A stretch of 64,000 bases of DNA from CAYQXJ01 sp964421565 (GTDB lineage Bacteria > Planctomycetota > Brocadiia > SM23-32). The number at the start of each line of letters is the position of its first letter. Position 1 is the stretch's first letter. Positions 53,622 through 62,070 of the stretch are shown one piece after another. Location: positions 62,001-126,000 of the forward strand of contig CAYQXJ010000009.1 in NCBI GenBank assembly GCA_964421565.1. Reading direction: 5' to 3'. The notes under the pieces are model-generated. The model did not search any database. It was not told the origin of the DNA and saw nothing but the letters and a program-made list of their open reading frames with translations. The translations under genes were made by a program, and so were the position numbers.

Positions 53622-54278
53622 ATGCAAATCCCCGTTTACAGCATAGCCGGCCAGGTGGTGGACCACATCGCCGTGGATGAGGGAGCCCTGGGCGGGGAGC
53701 CTAATAGGGAACTGATCCGGCAGGCCGTCCTCACGTACGAAGCGAACCAACGCCTGGGGACGGCCAAGGTGAAGACGCGCCATGAAGTGGCCGGAAGTGG
53801 CCGGAAACCGTGGCCCCAGAAGCATACCGGCAGGGCGCGCCACGGCACTCGCACCAGCCCCATTTGGGTCGGTGGGGGAGTTACGCACGGGCCGAAGCAG
53901 CGCGACTTCCGCAAGAAGATGACCAGGAAGGCCCGTCGCCAGGCAACTCGGTCGGCCTTTCTGGCAAAGGCACTCGACGGTGAGGTGCTGGCCATCGATG
54001 GCCTGGAACTGCCGGAGGCAAAGACGCGCGAGATGGCGCGCATCCTGAAACTGCTGGGCGTCGAACGCACCTTTCTGCTGGTGGTGCCCGCCCACGATGC
54101 GTTGCTGTGGCGCTGCACGCGGAACATACCCGGCGCCGCCATGGCTGCCTGGGCTGAGTTGAATGCCTATGCGTTGTTGCGGCCCAGGCAGGTGCTGTTC
54201 ACTCGCCAGGCGCTGGAGGAGTTCCTTGCCGCATCGGCGGCGGACCCCACGCAAGGAGCGGGGGTGAGCAATGGATAG
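53622..54278 (+). CDS. rplD: 50S ribosomal protein L4
   Basis: 218 residues. The exit-tunnel loop is recognisable (GSGRKPWPQKHTGRARHGTRTSPIWVGGG). In E. coli L4 also controls the S10 operon; whether it does so here is unknown. It overlaps rplW by eight bases. Confidence 0.97.
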   Translation: MQIPVYSIAGQVVDHIAVDEGALGGEPNRELIRQAVLTYEANQRLGTAKVKTRHEVAGSGRKPWPQKHTGRARHGTRTSPIWVGGGVTHGPKQRDFRKKMTRKARRQATRSAFLAKALDGEVLAIDGLELPEAKTREMARILKLLGVERTFLLVVPAHDALLWRCTRNIPGAAMAAWAELNAYALLRPRQVLFTRQALEEFLAASAADPTQGAGVSNG

Positions 54279-54555
54279 TCATCACGTCATAGTCCGCCCT
54301 TTGCACACGGAGAAGAGCGTTACCGACATTCGTGTCGATAATGCGTATCACTTCCAGGTTCACAGAGACGCGACGAAGGGGCAGATACGCCACGCCATTG
54401 AGGAGATGTTCCCCGGCCGCCGTGTCCGCGACGTGCGCACCATGTGGGTGAAAGGCAAGAGGCGGCGTTCAGGCCGATACGTGGGCCATACCGGTGACTG
54501 GAAGAAGGCCATCATCAAGCTGCGCCCCGGCGATACGATCGATATCGGGTATTGA
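54271..54555 (+). CDS. rplW: 50S ribosomal protein L23
   Basis: 94 residues, standard size; IVRPLHTEKS and VRDVRTMWVKGKRRRSGR segments. Forms the docking site for trigger factor and SRP at the tunnel exit. The ATG lies inside the end of rplD, indicating coupling. Confidence 0.96.
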   Translation: MDSHHVIVRPLHTEKSVTDIRVDNAYHFQVHRDATKGQIRHAIEEMFPGRRVRDVRTMWVKGKRRRSGRYVGHTGDWKKAIIKLRPGDTIDIGY

Positions 54556-54580
54556 TAGCGACAAACGAGGGAGTGGAGCC

Positions 54581-55414
54581 GTGCCGACGAAGAAGCACAA
54601 CCCGACAAGCCCGGGCCGCCGAGGCATGACGACGGCCGACTTCTCCATGATTACGCGGGAGAAGCCGGAGAAGTCGCTGCTGAAGCCGCTGAAGAAGAGC
54701 GGTGGGCGGAACAATCATGGGCGCACAACCAGCCGGTTCCGCGGCGGCGGCCATAAGAGGCGTTATCGGGTGATTGACTTCAAACGCGACCGCGAGGGTG
54801 ACCCCGCCACAGTGGTGGGCATCGAGTACGACCCGAACCGGTCGGCGCGTATCGCCCTGGTCGAGTACGGGGACGGCGAACGCCGTTACATGCTCGCGCC
54901 CGAAGGCCTGCAGATTGGGCAGACCGTTCTTAGCAGTTCGGACGCGCCGCCGAAGGTGGGCAACTGCCTGCCGCTGCAGCGGGTGCCCCTGGGGCTGTTC
55001 GTGCACAATGTGGAGATCAAGCCGGGGGAGGGCGGCAAGATGGTGCGCAGCGCCGGCAACGGCGCGCAGGTGAGTGCCCGTGAGGGGAGTTACGTGCACC
55101 TGATCATGCCGAGCGGCGAGATCCGACGCGTGCTGGGCGCCTGTCGCGGCACCATCGGGCGCGTAGGCAACGCCGACCATCAAAACGTGAAATGGGGCAA
55201 GGCTGGCCGCATGCGATGGAAGGGCCGGCGCCCCCACGTTCGTGGCTCGGCACAGAACCCTGTCAGCCACCCCATGGGCGGTGGCGAGGGCCGCCGTGCC
55301 GGCGGGCGGCACCCCGTCAGTCCCACCGGAGTGCTGGCAAAGGGCGGCAAGACGCGCAGACGTAGGAAATACAGCGACCGCCTGATCGTGCGGAACCGTA
55401 AGAGGAGGAAGTAG
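54581..55414 (+). CDS. rplB: 50S ribosomal protein L2
   Basis: 277 residues. KSGGRNNHGRTTSRFRGGGHKRRYR near the N-terminus and the functional C-terminal VSHPMGGGEGRRAGG loop with its conserved His. The GTG at 54581 (VPTKKHNPTSPGRR) follows GGAG. Upstream in-frame starts lie within rplW. Confidence 0.97.
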   Translation: MPTKKHNPTSPGRRGMTTADFSMITREKPEKSLLKPLKKSGGRNNHGRTTSRFRGGGHKRRYRVIDFKRDREGDPATVVGIEYDPNRSARIALVEYGDGERRYMLAPEGLQIGQTVLSSSDAPPKVGNCLPLQRVPLGLFVHNVEIKPGEGGKMVRSAGNGAQVSAREGSYVHLIMPSGEIRRVLGACRGTIGRVGNADHQNVKWGKAGRMRWKGRRPHVRGSAQNPVSHPMGGGEGRRAGGRHPVSPTGVLAKGGKTRRRRKYSDRLIVRNRKRRK

Positions 55415-55420
55415 CAACTC

Positions 55421-55714
55421 GTGAGCAGATCACTGAAAAAGGGCCCGTTCGTCGATGAGAAGCTGCTGCGCAAAGTAGTGCGCCAGAAGGAAGGCGGCGG
55501 GCGCGAACCCATCAGGACGTGGGCGCGCGCCTGCACGATCATACCCGAATTCGTCGGCCACACCTTCCTGGTGCACAACGGACGCTCGTTTGACAAGGTG
55601 TTCGTTACTGAGGACATGGTGGGGCACAAGCTTGGCGAGTTTGCCCTGACCCGCACCTTCCGCGGACACGGTGGCAGGGGCCGCCGCGAACGTGCGCCCG
55701 AGGGCCGACCTTAA
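55421..55714 (+). CDS. rpsS: 30S ribosomal protein S19
   Basis: 97 residues. SRSLKKGPFVDEKLL and the C-terminal MVGHKLGEFALTRTFRGH are diagnostic. GTG start at 55421, with AGGAGG inside the end of rplB. Confidence 0.97.
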   Translation: MSRSLKKGPFVDEKLLRKVVRQKEGGGREPIRTWARACTIIPEFVGHTFLVHNGRSFDKVFVTEDMVGHKLGEFALTRTFRGHGGRGRRERAPEGRP

Positions 55715-55734
55715 GGATCACCGAGAGAGCAGCC

Positions 55735-56070
55735 ATGGAGTTTACGGCAAGCCATAGACATGCCCCGATATCGGCCCGAAAAGCCCGCCTGGTTACGAGT
55801 CTGATCCAGGGCAAGCATGTGAACGACGCGCTGCAGATACTGCGCGCCACTCCGCAACGCGGGGCTTACTTTGTGGACAAGGTGCTCCGCTCTGCGATGG
55901 CGAACGCGGACCAGAGCCTGGAGGCGGACATGGAGGAACTGCGCGTGCTAAGGGCCTGGGTGGATGAAGGGCCGACCCGGAAAAAGGTGCGGCCACGGGC
56001 CCGGGGACGGGCATTTCTGGTCCGCGGGCGTTCGAGCCACATCAACATCGTTCTCAACGACGGGCAATAA
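55735..56070 (+). CDS. rplV: 50S ribosomal protein L22
   Basis: 111 residues. Helical core (ARKARLVTSLIQGKHVNDALQIL) and the C-terminal beta-hairpin (KKVRPRARGRAFLVRGRSSHINIVL) that lines the exit tunnel. Confidence 0.96.
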   Translation: MEFTASHRHAPISARKARLVTSLIQGKHVNDALQILRATPQRGAYFVDKVLRSAMANADQSLEADMEELRVLRAWVDEGPTRKKVRPRARGRAFLVRGRSSHINIVLNDGQ

Positions 56071-56080
56071 GAGAGGTCCT

Positions 56081-56758
56081 ATGGGACAGAAAGTCAGACC
56101 GACGTCCTTGCGATTGGGCATCACGGAGAAGTGGCGCTCACAGTGGGTTGCTGACAAGAAGCGGTTCGGCGACTACCTGGTCGAAGACCAGAGGATACGC
56201 ACTTACACCAAGAAGCAGTATTATTACGCAGGCATCTCGCGCATAGTGATTCAGCGAACCCGCGATCGCGTGCACATTGCCATATGGGCCGCGCGTCCGG
56301 GCCTGGTTATCGGGCGTCGCGGTGTCGAGGTGGAGCGCCTGCGCAATGGGCTGCTCGAGCTGACAGGACACGACTGCGAGGTCAGCATCGAAGAGGTGCC
56401 CGAGCCGCAGTTGGACGCGCAACTCGTCGCCGAGGACGTGGCTCAGCAGTTGGAGCGGCGTAGCTCCTTCCGGCGCGCCATAGGCCGGGCGGCCGAAGCG
56501 ACTATGGCCGCCGGTGCCGATGGGATCAAGATACAGATATCTGGCCGCCTCGGCGGTTCGGAGATGTCTCGCCAGGAGAAGGTGATCCTGGGCAGTTTCC
56601 CTCTGCAGACGCTCCGATGCAAGATCGATTACGGTTTCACGGAAGCGTCAACGAAATACGGCAACATCGGCGTTAAGGTGTGGGTCAACCGGGGGATGCT
56701 GGACCCGGGCGAGACGATCATGGATGTGGAGGAACGCGAAAATGCCCCTAATGCCTAA
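56081..56758 (+). CDS. rpsC: 30S ribosomal protein S3
   Basis: 225 residues. GQKVRPTSLRLGI start, KH domain with GLVIGRRGVEVERLR, and C-terminal KVWVNRG. GAGAGG lies upstream of ATG 56081. The end overlaps rplP. Confidence 0.97.
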   Translation: MGQKVRPTSLRLGITEKWRSQWVADKKRFGDYLVEDQRIRTYTKKQYYYAGISRIVIQRTRDRVHIAIWAARPGLVIGRRGVEVERLRNGLLELTGHDCEVSIEEVPEPQLDAQLVAEDVAQQLERRSSFRRAIGRAAEATMAAGADGIKIQISGRLGGSEMSRQEKVILGSFPLQTLRCKIDYGFTEASTKYGNIGVKVWVNRGMLDPGETIMDVEERENAPNA

Positions 56759-57161
56759 ACGCGTCAAACACCGTAAGTTTCAGCGAGGTCGGGTCAAGGG
56801 CAAGGCCACGCGGGGCAATCGGGTCGCCTTCGGCGAGTATGGCTTGCAGGCGCTTGAGCCCGGTCGAATCACCGGCGAGCAGATCGAGGCCGGGCGACTG
56901 GCCGTTATGCACTACCTGCACCGCGAAGGCAAGCTCATAATCCGAATCTTCCCTCACCGCAGCGTCACAGCTCAGCCAGCAGAGACCCGAATGGGCAAAG
57001 GCAAGGGAGAGATCGCCCACTGGGTGGCAGCCGTTAGACCGGGCGCCATCCTGTTTGAGCTCAGCGGCGTGCCGGAGGAACTCGCCAAGGGTGCATTCTC
57101 CCGCGTGGCGCACAAGATGCCGATCAGAACCCGCATGGTGGAGCGGAGGGTCTCCGTATGA
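56742..57161 (+). CDS. rplP: 50S ribosomal protein L16
   Basis: 139 residues. MPKRVKHRKFQRGR and RMGKGKGEIAHWVA are diagnostic. ATG 56742, overlapping rpsC by 17 bases, has GGAGG nine bases upstream; ATG 56751 is an alternative. Confidence 0.96.
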   Translation: MPLMPKRVKHRKFQRGRVKGKATRGNRVAFGEYGLQALEPGRITGEQIEAGRLAVMHYLHREGKLIIRIFPHRSVTAQPAETRMGKGKGEIAHWVAAVRPGAILFELSGVPEELAKGAFSRVAHKMPIRTRMVERRVSV

Positions 57162-57382
57162 GGGCCAGTGAACTGCGCGGTATGGATGAAAGCGACCTGC
57201 GCCGCGAAATGGCGGACCTGCAGCGTGAGCTGTTCGAACTGAAGTTCCGCTGGCAGGCGGAGGAGAACCCGGACACGAACCGTCGCCGGCGACTGCGTAA
57301 GGATATCGCGCGTTACAAGACAGTGCTGCGCGAGCTCGGACGTCAGCAGCAGCAGCAAAGTGAAGCTCAGGCGAACGGATGA
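57158..57382 (+). CDS. rpmC: 50S ribosomal protein L29
   Basis: 74 residues, two helices; LRREMADLQRELFELKFRWQ is the family core. ATG overlaps the rplP stop (ATGA). Ends in a short Gln-rich tail. Confidence 0.95.
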   Translation: MRASELRGMDESDLRREMADLQRELFELKFRWQAEENPDTNRRRRLRKDIARYKTVLRELGRQQQQQSEAQANG

Positions 57383-57705
57383 ACGGAGAGGACGTGGGTG
57401 AACAGATGAGTGAGGACGAATCCAGGCAGGCCAGGCGGGCGCGCGGCGTAGTGCACAGCGCCAGGATGCAGAAGACGATCACCGTGGATGTCACGCGCAC
57501 TCTTGAACATCCGCGCTATGGCAAGCATATGCAACGGTCGAGTCGGTTCATGGTCCACGACCCGCACAACACCGCCCGCGAGGGCGATGTGGTTGAGATT
57601 GAGTCGACGCGCCCGCTCTCGCGCCATAAGAACTGGCGCTTGGTGCGCATCATCCGCCGGGCCCCTACGTCAGAGGCCGGCGCCGAAGCGCCCGTGCAGC
57701 AGTGA
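57379..57705 (+). CDS. rpsQ: 30S ribosomal protein S17
   Basis: 108 residues, longer than the usual 80-90 through a charged N-terminal extension of about 20 residues and an Ala/Glu-rich tail. The core has RGVVHSARMQKTITVDV, GDVVEIESTRPLSRHKNWRLV. ATG 57379 overlaps the rpmC stop; ATG at 57409 or GTG codons inside the extension are possible alternatives. Confidence 0.94.
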   Translation: MNGEDVGEQMSEDESRQARRARGVVHSARMQKTITVDVTRTLEHPRYGKHMQRSSRFMVHDPHNTAREGDVVEIESTRPLSRHKNWRLVRIIRRAPTSEAGAEAPVQQ

Positions 57706-57742
57706 GAGCATTGGATACTGTGCAGATGGAGATTACGGGCCG

Positions 57743-58111
57743 ATGATAGCAGAGCAGACGGTTCTGGACGTTGCCGACAACACCGGGGCACGCGCCGTGC
57801 GGTGCTTCAAGGTCCTTGTCGGGAGCCGGCACAAATACGGATCCGTCGGCGATGTGGTAGTTGGCAGCGTGATCCGCGCCATACCAGGAAGCGACGTGCA
57901 GCGCGGCGAAGTGGTGCGGGGAGTCATAGTCCGAACGAAGGCTCCCGTGCAGCGTGACGACGGCAGCTACGTGCGGTTCGACCGCAACGCGATCGTGCTG
58001 CTGCAGCCCGATGGCAACCCCCGCGGCACGCGCATCTTCGGCGCCATACCCCGCGAGCTTCGGTACAAAAACTATATGCGCATCATCAGCCTGGCGGCGG
58101 AAGTCGTCTGA
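57743..58111 (+). CDS. rplN: 50S ribosomal protein L14
   Basis: 122 residues, standard size. IAEQTVLDVADNTGARAVRCFKVL and GTRIFGAIPRELR are diagnostic. First gene of the spc part of the cluster, 37 bp after rpsQ. Confidence 0.97.
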   Translation: MIAEQTVLDVADNTGARAVRCFKVLVGSRHKYGSVGDVVVGSVIRAIPGSDVQRGEVVRGVIVRTKAPVQRDDGSYVRFDRNAIVLLQPDGNPRGTRIFGAIPRELRYKNYMRIISLAAEVV

Positions 58112-58127
58112 GAATGGCAGGGAAACG

Positions 58128-58475
58128 ATGAAACCCAAACTGCACGTGGTAAGCGGAGACACGGTGGAGGTCATCGCCGGTAACGCTCGCGGCGCCCGTG
58201 GCCGTGTGCTGAAGGCTATGCCCCGCGAGCGCAAAGTGGTTGTGGAAGGCGTGAACATGGTCTGGAAGCACCTGCGTCGCAGCCGCGAACACCCACAGGG
58301 AGGACGCGTGCGCATCGAAGCGGCCATAGACGCATCCAACGTGATGCTGGTGTGCGGAAACCGCGAGTGCGAACGCTACGACCGTCCCGTGCGCACACGT
58401 ACGTTGGTGGAAGATGCCGGCGATAAGAGGCGCGTGTGCGTTAAATGCGGCGGCGAGATCGCGAAAGTCGAGTGA
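58128..58475 (+). CDS. rplX: 50S ribosomal protein L24
   Basis: 115 residues. KOW motif VSGDTVEVIAGNARGARGRVLK and VEGVNMVWKHLR. The C-terminal part has four Cys (CGNREC and CVKCGGEI), a possible zinc site seen in some bacterial L24. Confidence 0.96.
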   Translation: MKPKLHVVSGDTVEVIAGNARGARGRVLKAMPRERKVVVEGVNMVWKHLRRSREHPQGGRVRIEAAIDASNVMLVCGNRECERYDRPVRTRTLVEDAGDKRRVCVKCGGEIAKVE

Positions 58476-58526
58476 CCGGCCCGGCCGGCCCAGCAGGTGG
58501 GGGCCGCGGGCCTATGAGAGCTAACT

Positions 58527-59102
58527 ATGAGTGATACGACCCAGACGACCGACGAGCAGGTTGAGCCACGGCTGAAGGCGTACTACGAGCAGGAAGTAGT
58601 GCCGCGCATGATGGAGCGGTTCGGCCTGCAGAACTCGATGGCAGTGCCTCGGCTCAGGAAGATTGCCGTCAACATCGGCGTTGGTGAAGCCGTCGAGGAC
58701 GCCACCGCCCTGAACGACGCGGTGGCCGCCCTTCGCACCATCACGGGCCAGCAACCCGCGACCACGCGCGCCCGCGCCAGTGTGGCCGGTTTCCACCTGC
58801 GCCAGGGCATGCCCATCGGAGCACGGGTTACGTTGCGAGGCGGTCGGATGTACGAGTTCCTGGATCGCGTGATCAGCATCGCCCTGCCGCGGGTGCGGGA
58901 TTTCCGCGGTCTGTCACCCGACTCATTCGACGGCACGGGAAACTACAGCCTGGGCATCCGCGACGCGGCCGTCTTCCCGGAGCTGGACATCGACTCCCTG
59001 GGCACCGTGCACGGGATGGACGTGACGATCGTGACTTCCGCTGACACTGACCAGGAAGCGTTTGAGCTGTTGAGACTGCTGGGAATGCCATTCCGCCAAT
59101 AG
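58527..59102 (+). CDS. rplE: 50S ribosomal protein L5
   Basis: 191 residues. Family core KIAVNIGVGEAVEDA, TGQQPATTRARASVAGFHLRQGMPIGARVTLRG and a C-terminal FRQ. Binds 5S rRNA. Confidence 0.97.
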   Translation: MSDTTQTTDEQVEPRLKAYYEQEVVPRMMERFGLQNSMAVPRLRKIAVNIGVGEAVEDATALNDAVAALRTITGQQPATTRARASVAGFHLRQGMPIGARVTLRGGRMYEFLDRVISIALPRVRDFRGLSPDSFDGTGNYSLGIRDAAVFPELDIDSLGTVHGMDVTIVTSADTDQEAFELLRLLGMPFRQ

Positions 59103-59143
59103 GCGCAGCTTGAAGCACTTAAAGAGGGTGAAGCACACTACAG

Positions 59144-59329
59144 ATGGCACGTAAAGCGCTCATCGAGAAGGCTAACAGGAAACCGAAGTACCAGGTGCGC
59201 AAGCATAACCGCTGTCGGCTTTGCGGCCGACCTCGCGGATACATGCGCAAGTTCCAGGTCTGCCGCATCTGCTTCCGCAACCTTGCCAGTGAGGGCAAAA
59301 TCCCCGGAGTGCGCAAGGCCAGCTGGTGA
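59144..59329 (+). CDS. rpsN: 30S ribosomal protein S14, zinc-binding type
   Basis: 61 residues, the short zinc form, with CRLCGRPRG and CRICFRNLA Cys pairs. ATG 59144 gives the typical MARKALIEKA start. Confidence 0.97.
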   Translation: MARKALIEKANRKPKYQVRKHNRCRLCGRPRGYMRKFQVCRICFRNLASEGKIPGVRKASW

Positions 59330-59381
59330 CCGGACCGGCAGTAGGGCGGCGACCGGCGGAGAATAGAAGAGGCAATAGACT

Positions 59382-59777
59382 ATGATGACCGACACCACTG
59401 CCGATATGCTCACGCGGATAAGGAACGCTCTTGCCATCGAAGCACAGAGCGTGGAGATGCCCACCTCCAAGGTCCTCGAAGGTATCGCCCGCGTGTTGCG
59501 CGACGAAGGATTCATCGAAGACTATCGCGTCGGGGGTGAGGAGCCCCACAGGGTGCTGAAGATCTACCTGAAGTATGGGCCGCTCGGCGAACGCGTGATA
59601 CGAGAGTTGGAACGCGTCTCCAAACCCGGGCGGCGCATGTACCGAGGGGTCGGGGAACTCGGCCATTATCGCAACGGTCTTGGCATATGGGTCGTCTCCA
59701 CCAATCGAGGCATACTAAGCGACCGGGAATGCCGACGTGAGCACGTGGGCGGCGAGGTCCTGTGCTCCGTCTTCTGA
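59382..59777 (+). CDS. rpsH: 30S ribosomal protein S8
   Basis: 131 residues. DTTADMLTRIRNAL at the N-terminus and the C-terminal GIWVVSTNRGILSDRECRREHVGGEVLCSVF. In E. coli S8 represses the spc operon. ATG 59382 or the next codon. Confidence 0.96.
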   Translation: MMTDTTADMLTRIRNALAIEAQSVEMPTSKVLEGIARVLRDEGFIEDYRVGGEEPHRVLKIYLKYGPLGERVIRELERVSKPGRRMYRGVGELGHYRNGLGIWVVSTNRGILSDRECRREHVGGEVLCSVF

Positions 59778-59824
59778 CGGGGGCCCCTTCGTTCCAAGAA
59801 GCCTGTAAGGAAGGTGAAACTGCA

Positions 59825-60397
59825 ATGTCGCGGATCGGACAGAAACCAATACAGGTGCCGCCGGGCGTCGAAGTTGACATCCGGGACAATCACGTGAAGG
59901 TGAAGGGGCCGTTGGGCGAACTCGAGCACGACCTGTGGCGGCGTCTGCAGGTCGACTACGACCCGAGCGAGCGAATGCTGCAGGTGACTCGGCGCGGCAA
60001 TGATCGGCAAAGCCGTGCCATGCACGGGTTGCATCGATCATTGGTGGCGAACATGGTCCAGGGCGTCAGCACGGGCTTCGAGAAACGCATGGAGCTCTAT
60101 GGCATGGGCTATAGTGTGAACATGCGCGGCAATACGCTGGTGCTTCAGGTCGGGTTCTGCCACGAGGTGACGTTCGAGCTCGGCGAGAACATGTCGGTCG
60201 AGATCGAACAGAACAGCGCGCAGAACGACGTTCCGGCCCGGTTTACTATCAAAGGCATTGACAAGGAGCAAGTCGGCCAGTTTGCGGCCACGGTCCGGGC
60301 GGTACGCCCACCCGAACCGTACAAGGGAAAAGGCCTGCGCTACGAAGGCGAATACGTGCGCCGCAAGGAGGGCAAGGCATTCGCCGGCATCGGTTGA
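59825..60397 (+). CDS. rplF: 50S ribosomal protein L6
   Basis: 190 residues, slightly longer than usual. SRIGQKPIQVPPGVEV start and C-terminal PPEPYKGKGLRYEGEYVRRKEGK. ATG 59825 follows AAGGTGAAACTGCA. Confidence 0.96.
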   Translation: MSRIGQKPIQVPPGVEVDIRDNHVKVKGPLGELEHDLWRRLQVDYDPSERMLQVTRRGNDRQSRAMHGLHRSLVANMVQGVSTGFEKRMELYGMGYSVNMRGNTLVLQVGFCHEVTFELGENMSVEIEQNSAQNDVPARFTIKGIDKEQVGQFAATVRAVRPPEPYKGKGLRYEGEYVRRKEGKAFAGIG

Positions 60398-60442
60398 TGA
60401 CAGCACAGGCACCGCACACGCCGAGCCAAGGACAAGGGCTAC

Positions 60443-60826
60443 ATGGATAAGAACAAACAGAAGACGTTGCTCCGACGCAAGCGTCACCGCCGAGTGCGCA
60501 CCAAGGTGGAGGGCACGCCTGATCGCCCGCGCCTTTGCGTTTACCGCAGCGACGGCCACATCTACGCGCAGGTCATCGACGATTGGAACCAGCACACCCT
60601 TGCCAGTGCCTCCACACGGAGCCCAGAAATCCGGGATGAGATCGCCCGCGGTGGCACGGTCCAGGCGGCGGCCAAGGTGGGGCAACTGATTGGGCGAAAA
60701 TGCGTGGAACAGGGCATCCGGGCCGTGGTCTTCGACCGCGGCGGATATCGCTATCACGGCCGCGTCAAGGCGCTGGCCGAGGCTGCGCGCAAGCAATTCG
60801 ATGAGGCCGGCACAGACGGCTTCTGA
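60443..60826 (+). CDS. rplR: 50S ribosomal protein L18
   Basis: 127 residues. RRKRHRRVRTKVEGTPDRPRL and C-terminal FDRGGYRYHGRVKALAEAARKQF. Binds 5S rRNA with L5. Confidence 0.96.
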   Translation: MDKNKQKTLLRRKRHRRVRTKVEGTPDRPRLCVYRSDGHIYAQVIDDWNQHTLASASTRSPEIRDEIARGGTVQAAAKVGQLIGRKCVEQGIRAVVFDRGGYRYHGRVKALAEAARKQFDEAGTDGF

Positions 60827-60862
60827 CCCGGCGAGCACATGGGCTGACAGGCCGGAGGATAC

Positions 60863-61453
60863 ATGGTAGATAGATACGAAGGCGGTGTTCAGGACGAGGT
60901 CATTACGATCCGTTTCCATACCAAGGTGACCAAGGGCGGCCGCAAACTGAGCGTGGCGGCACTGGTTGCCGTCGGGGATGGCAAAGGGCGGGTGGGGCTC
61001 GGATATGGCAAGGCTACCGGTGTGCCCCAGGCCATCGAGAAAGCGACCAAGGAAGCCCGTGGCAGCATGGTCCGGGTCAACATGGTGGGCGACACCATAG
61101 CGCATGAGGCGGTGGGACGGCACGGGGCCGCCCGAGTCTACCTGAAGCCCGCCAGCCCTGGAACCGGTGTGAAGGCTGGCAGCACGGTGCGTGCCATACT
61201 CCAGGTGCTCGGCGTGCATAATGTGCTGAGCAAGGTCTTCGGCAACACGAATCCCATCAACGTTTCTCGAGCCACCATGAATGCGCTGGAGGAGATGCGT
61301 TCCGTCGATGAAGTGGAACGGCTGCGCGGCGTGAGTCTGCAGGCCTTCCATCCGCAGGCCAAAACAGAGCACCAGAGCGAAACTGAACAGGCGCCGGAGC
61401 AGGAGCCTGAACAGGAGCAGGAGGCGGCTGAGACGGCCGCAACGCAGCAGTGA
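60863..61453 (+). CDS. rpsE: 30S ribosomal protein S5
   Basis: 196 residues. Double-stranded RNA-binding domain (FHTKVTKGGRKLSVAALVAVGD), KATGVPQAIEKA and GVHNVLSKVFGNTNPINV. The last 30 residues form a Glu/Gln-rich acidic tail (EQAPEQEPEQEQEAAE), unusual for S5. rpmD (L30), which normally follows, is absent. Confidence 0.96.
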   Translation: MVDRYEGGVQDEVITIRFHTKVTKGGRKLSVAALVAVGDGKGRVGLGYGKATGVPQAIEKATKEARGSMVRVNMVGDTIAHEAVGRHGAARVYLKPASPGTGVKAGSTVRAILQVLGVHNVLSKVFGNTNPINVSRATMNALEEMRSVDEVERLRGVSLQAFHPQAKTEHQSETEQAPEQEPEQEQEAAETAATQQ

Positions 61454-61530
61454 CTGTGGACACCGGGCACCAGACCCAGATGCCCGAGCCTGCGACTGCG
61501 CGGACTCGATAGCGGAAAGACGAAGAAACC

Positions 61531-62040
61531 ATGGACCTGAGCGAAGCCAAGAAACAAACCAAGCGGCGGCGAGAGAAGAAGCGCCTCGGACGAGGAAGTG
61601 GCAGCGGACAGGGCAAGACTGCCGGGCGCGGCATGGACGGAGCGAGGGCTCGTTCCGGCTGGTCCTCTCGTGGCATGACGGGAGGAAACCTGCCCCTGTG
61701 GCGGCGCCTACCCAAGTACGGTTTCAGCAATGCCACATTCAAAACGACGTACTCCGTCGTGAACGTCGGCCGGTTGAACGCCCTCGACGAGGGAACGGAA
61801 GTGACGCCGGAGACGCTCGCCAAGCGAGGCATCGTGAAGCAGATGGCCGAAGGCGGGGTCAAAGTACTGGGGGGCGGAGAACTGCAGAAGGCGCTCACCG
61901 TGCGGGCACATGCCTTTAGCGCATCCGCCCGCGCGAAGATCGAGCAGGCCGGTGGCCGTGCCGAACTGATAGCCGGCCCGAAACCGCCTGTGCGCAACAA
62001 GATGAAGGCCCGTTCGGTACTGGACGTCGAAGAGCTGTAG
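61531..62040 (+). CDS. rplO: 50S ribosomal protein L15
   Basis: 169 residues, longer than E. coli (144) at the C-terminus. KRLGRGSGSGQGKTAGRGMDGARAR start region and RRLPKYGFSN. It follows rpsE by 77 bp, the place where rpmD is missing. Confidence 0.95.
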   Translation: MDLSEAKKQTKRRREKKRLGRGSGSGQGKTAGRGMDGARARSGWSSRGMTGGNLPLWRRLPKYGFSNATFKTTYSVVNVGRLNALDEGTEVTPETLAKRGIVKQMAEGGVKVLGGGELQKALTVRAHAFSASARAKIEQAGGRAELIAGPKPPVRNKMKARSVLDVEEL

Positions 62041-62070
62041 CCAAACGCACGTGAACCGGAAGATAGAGCC

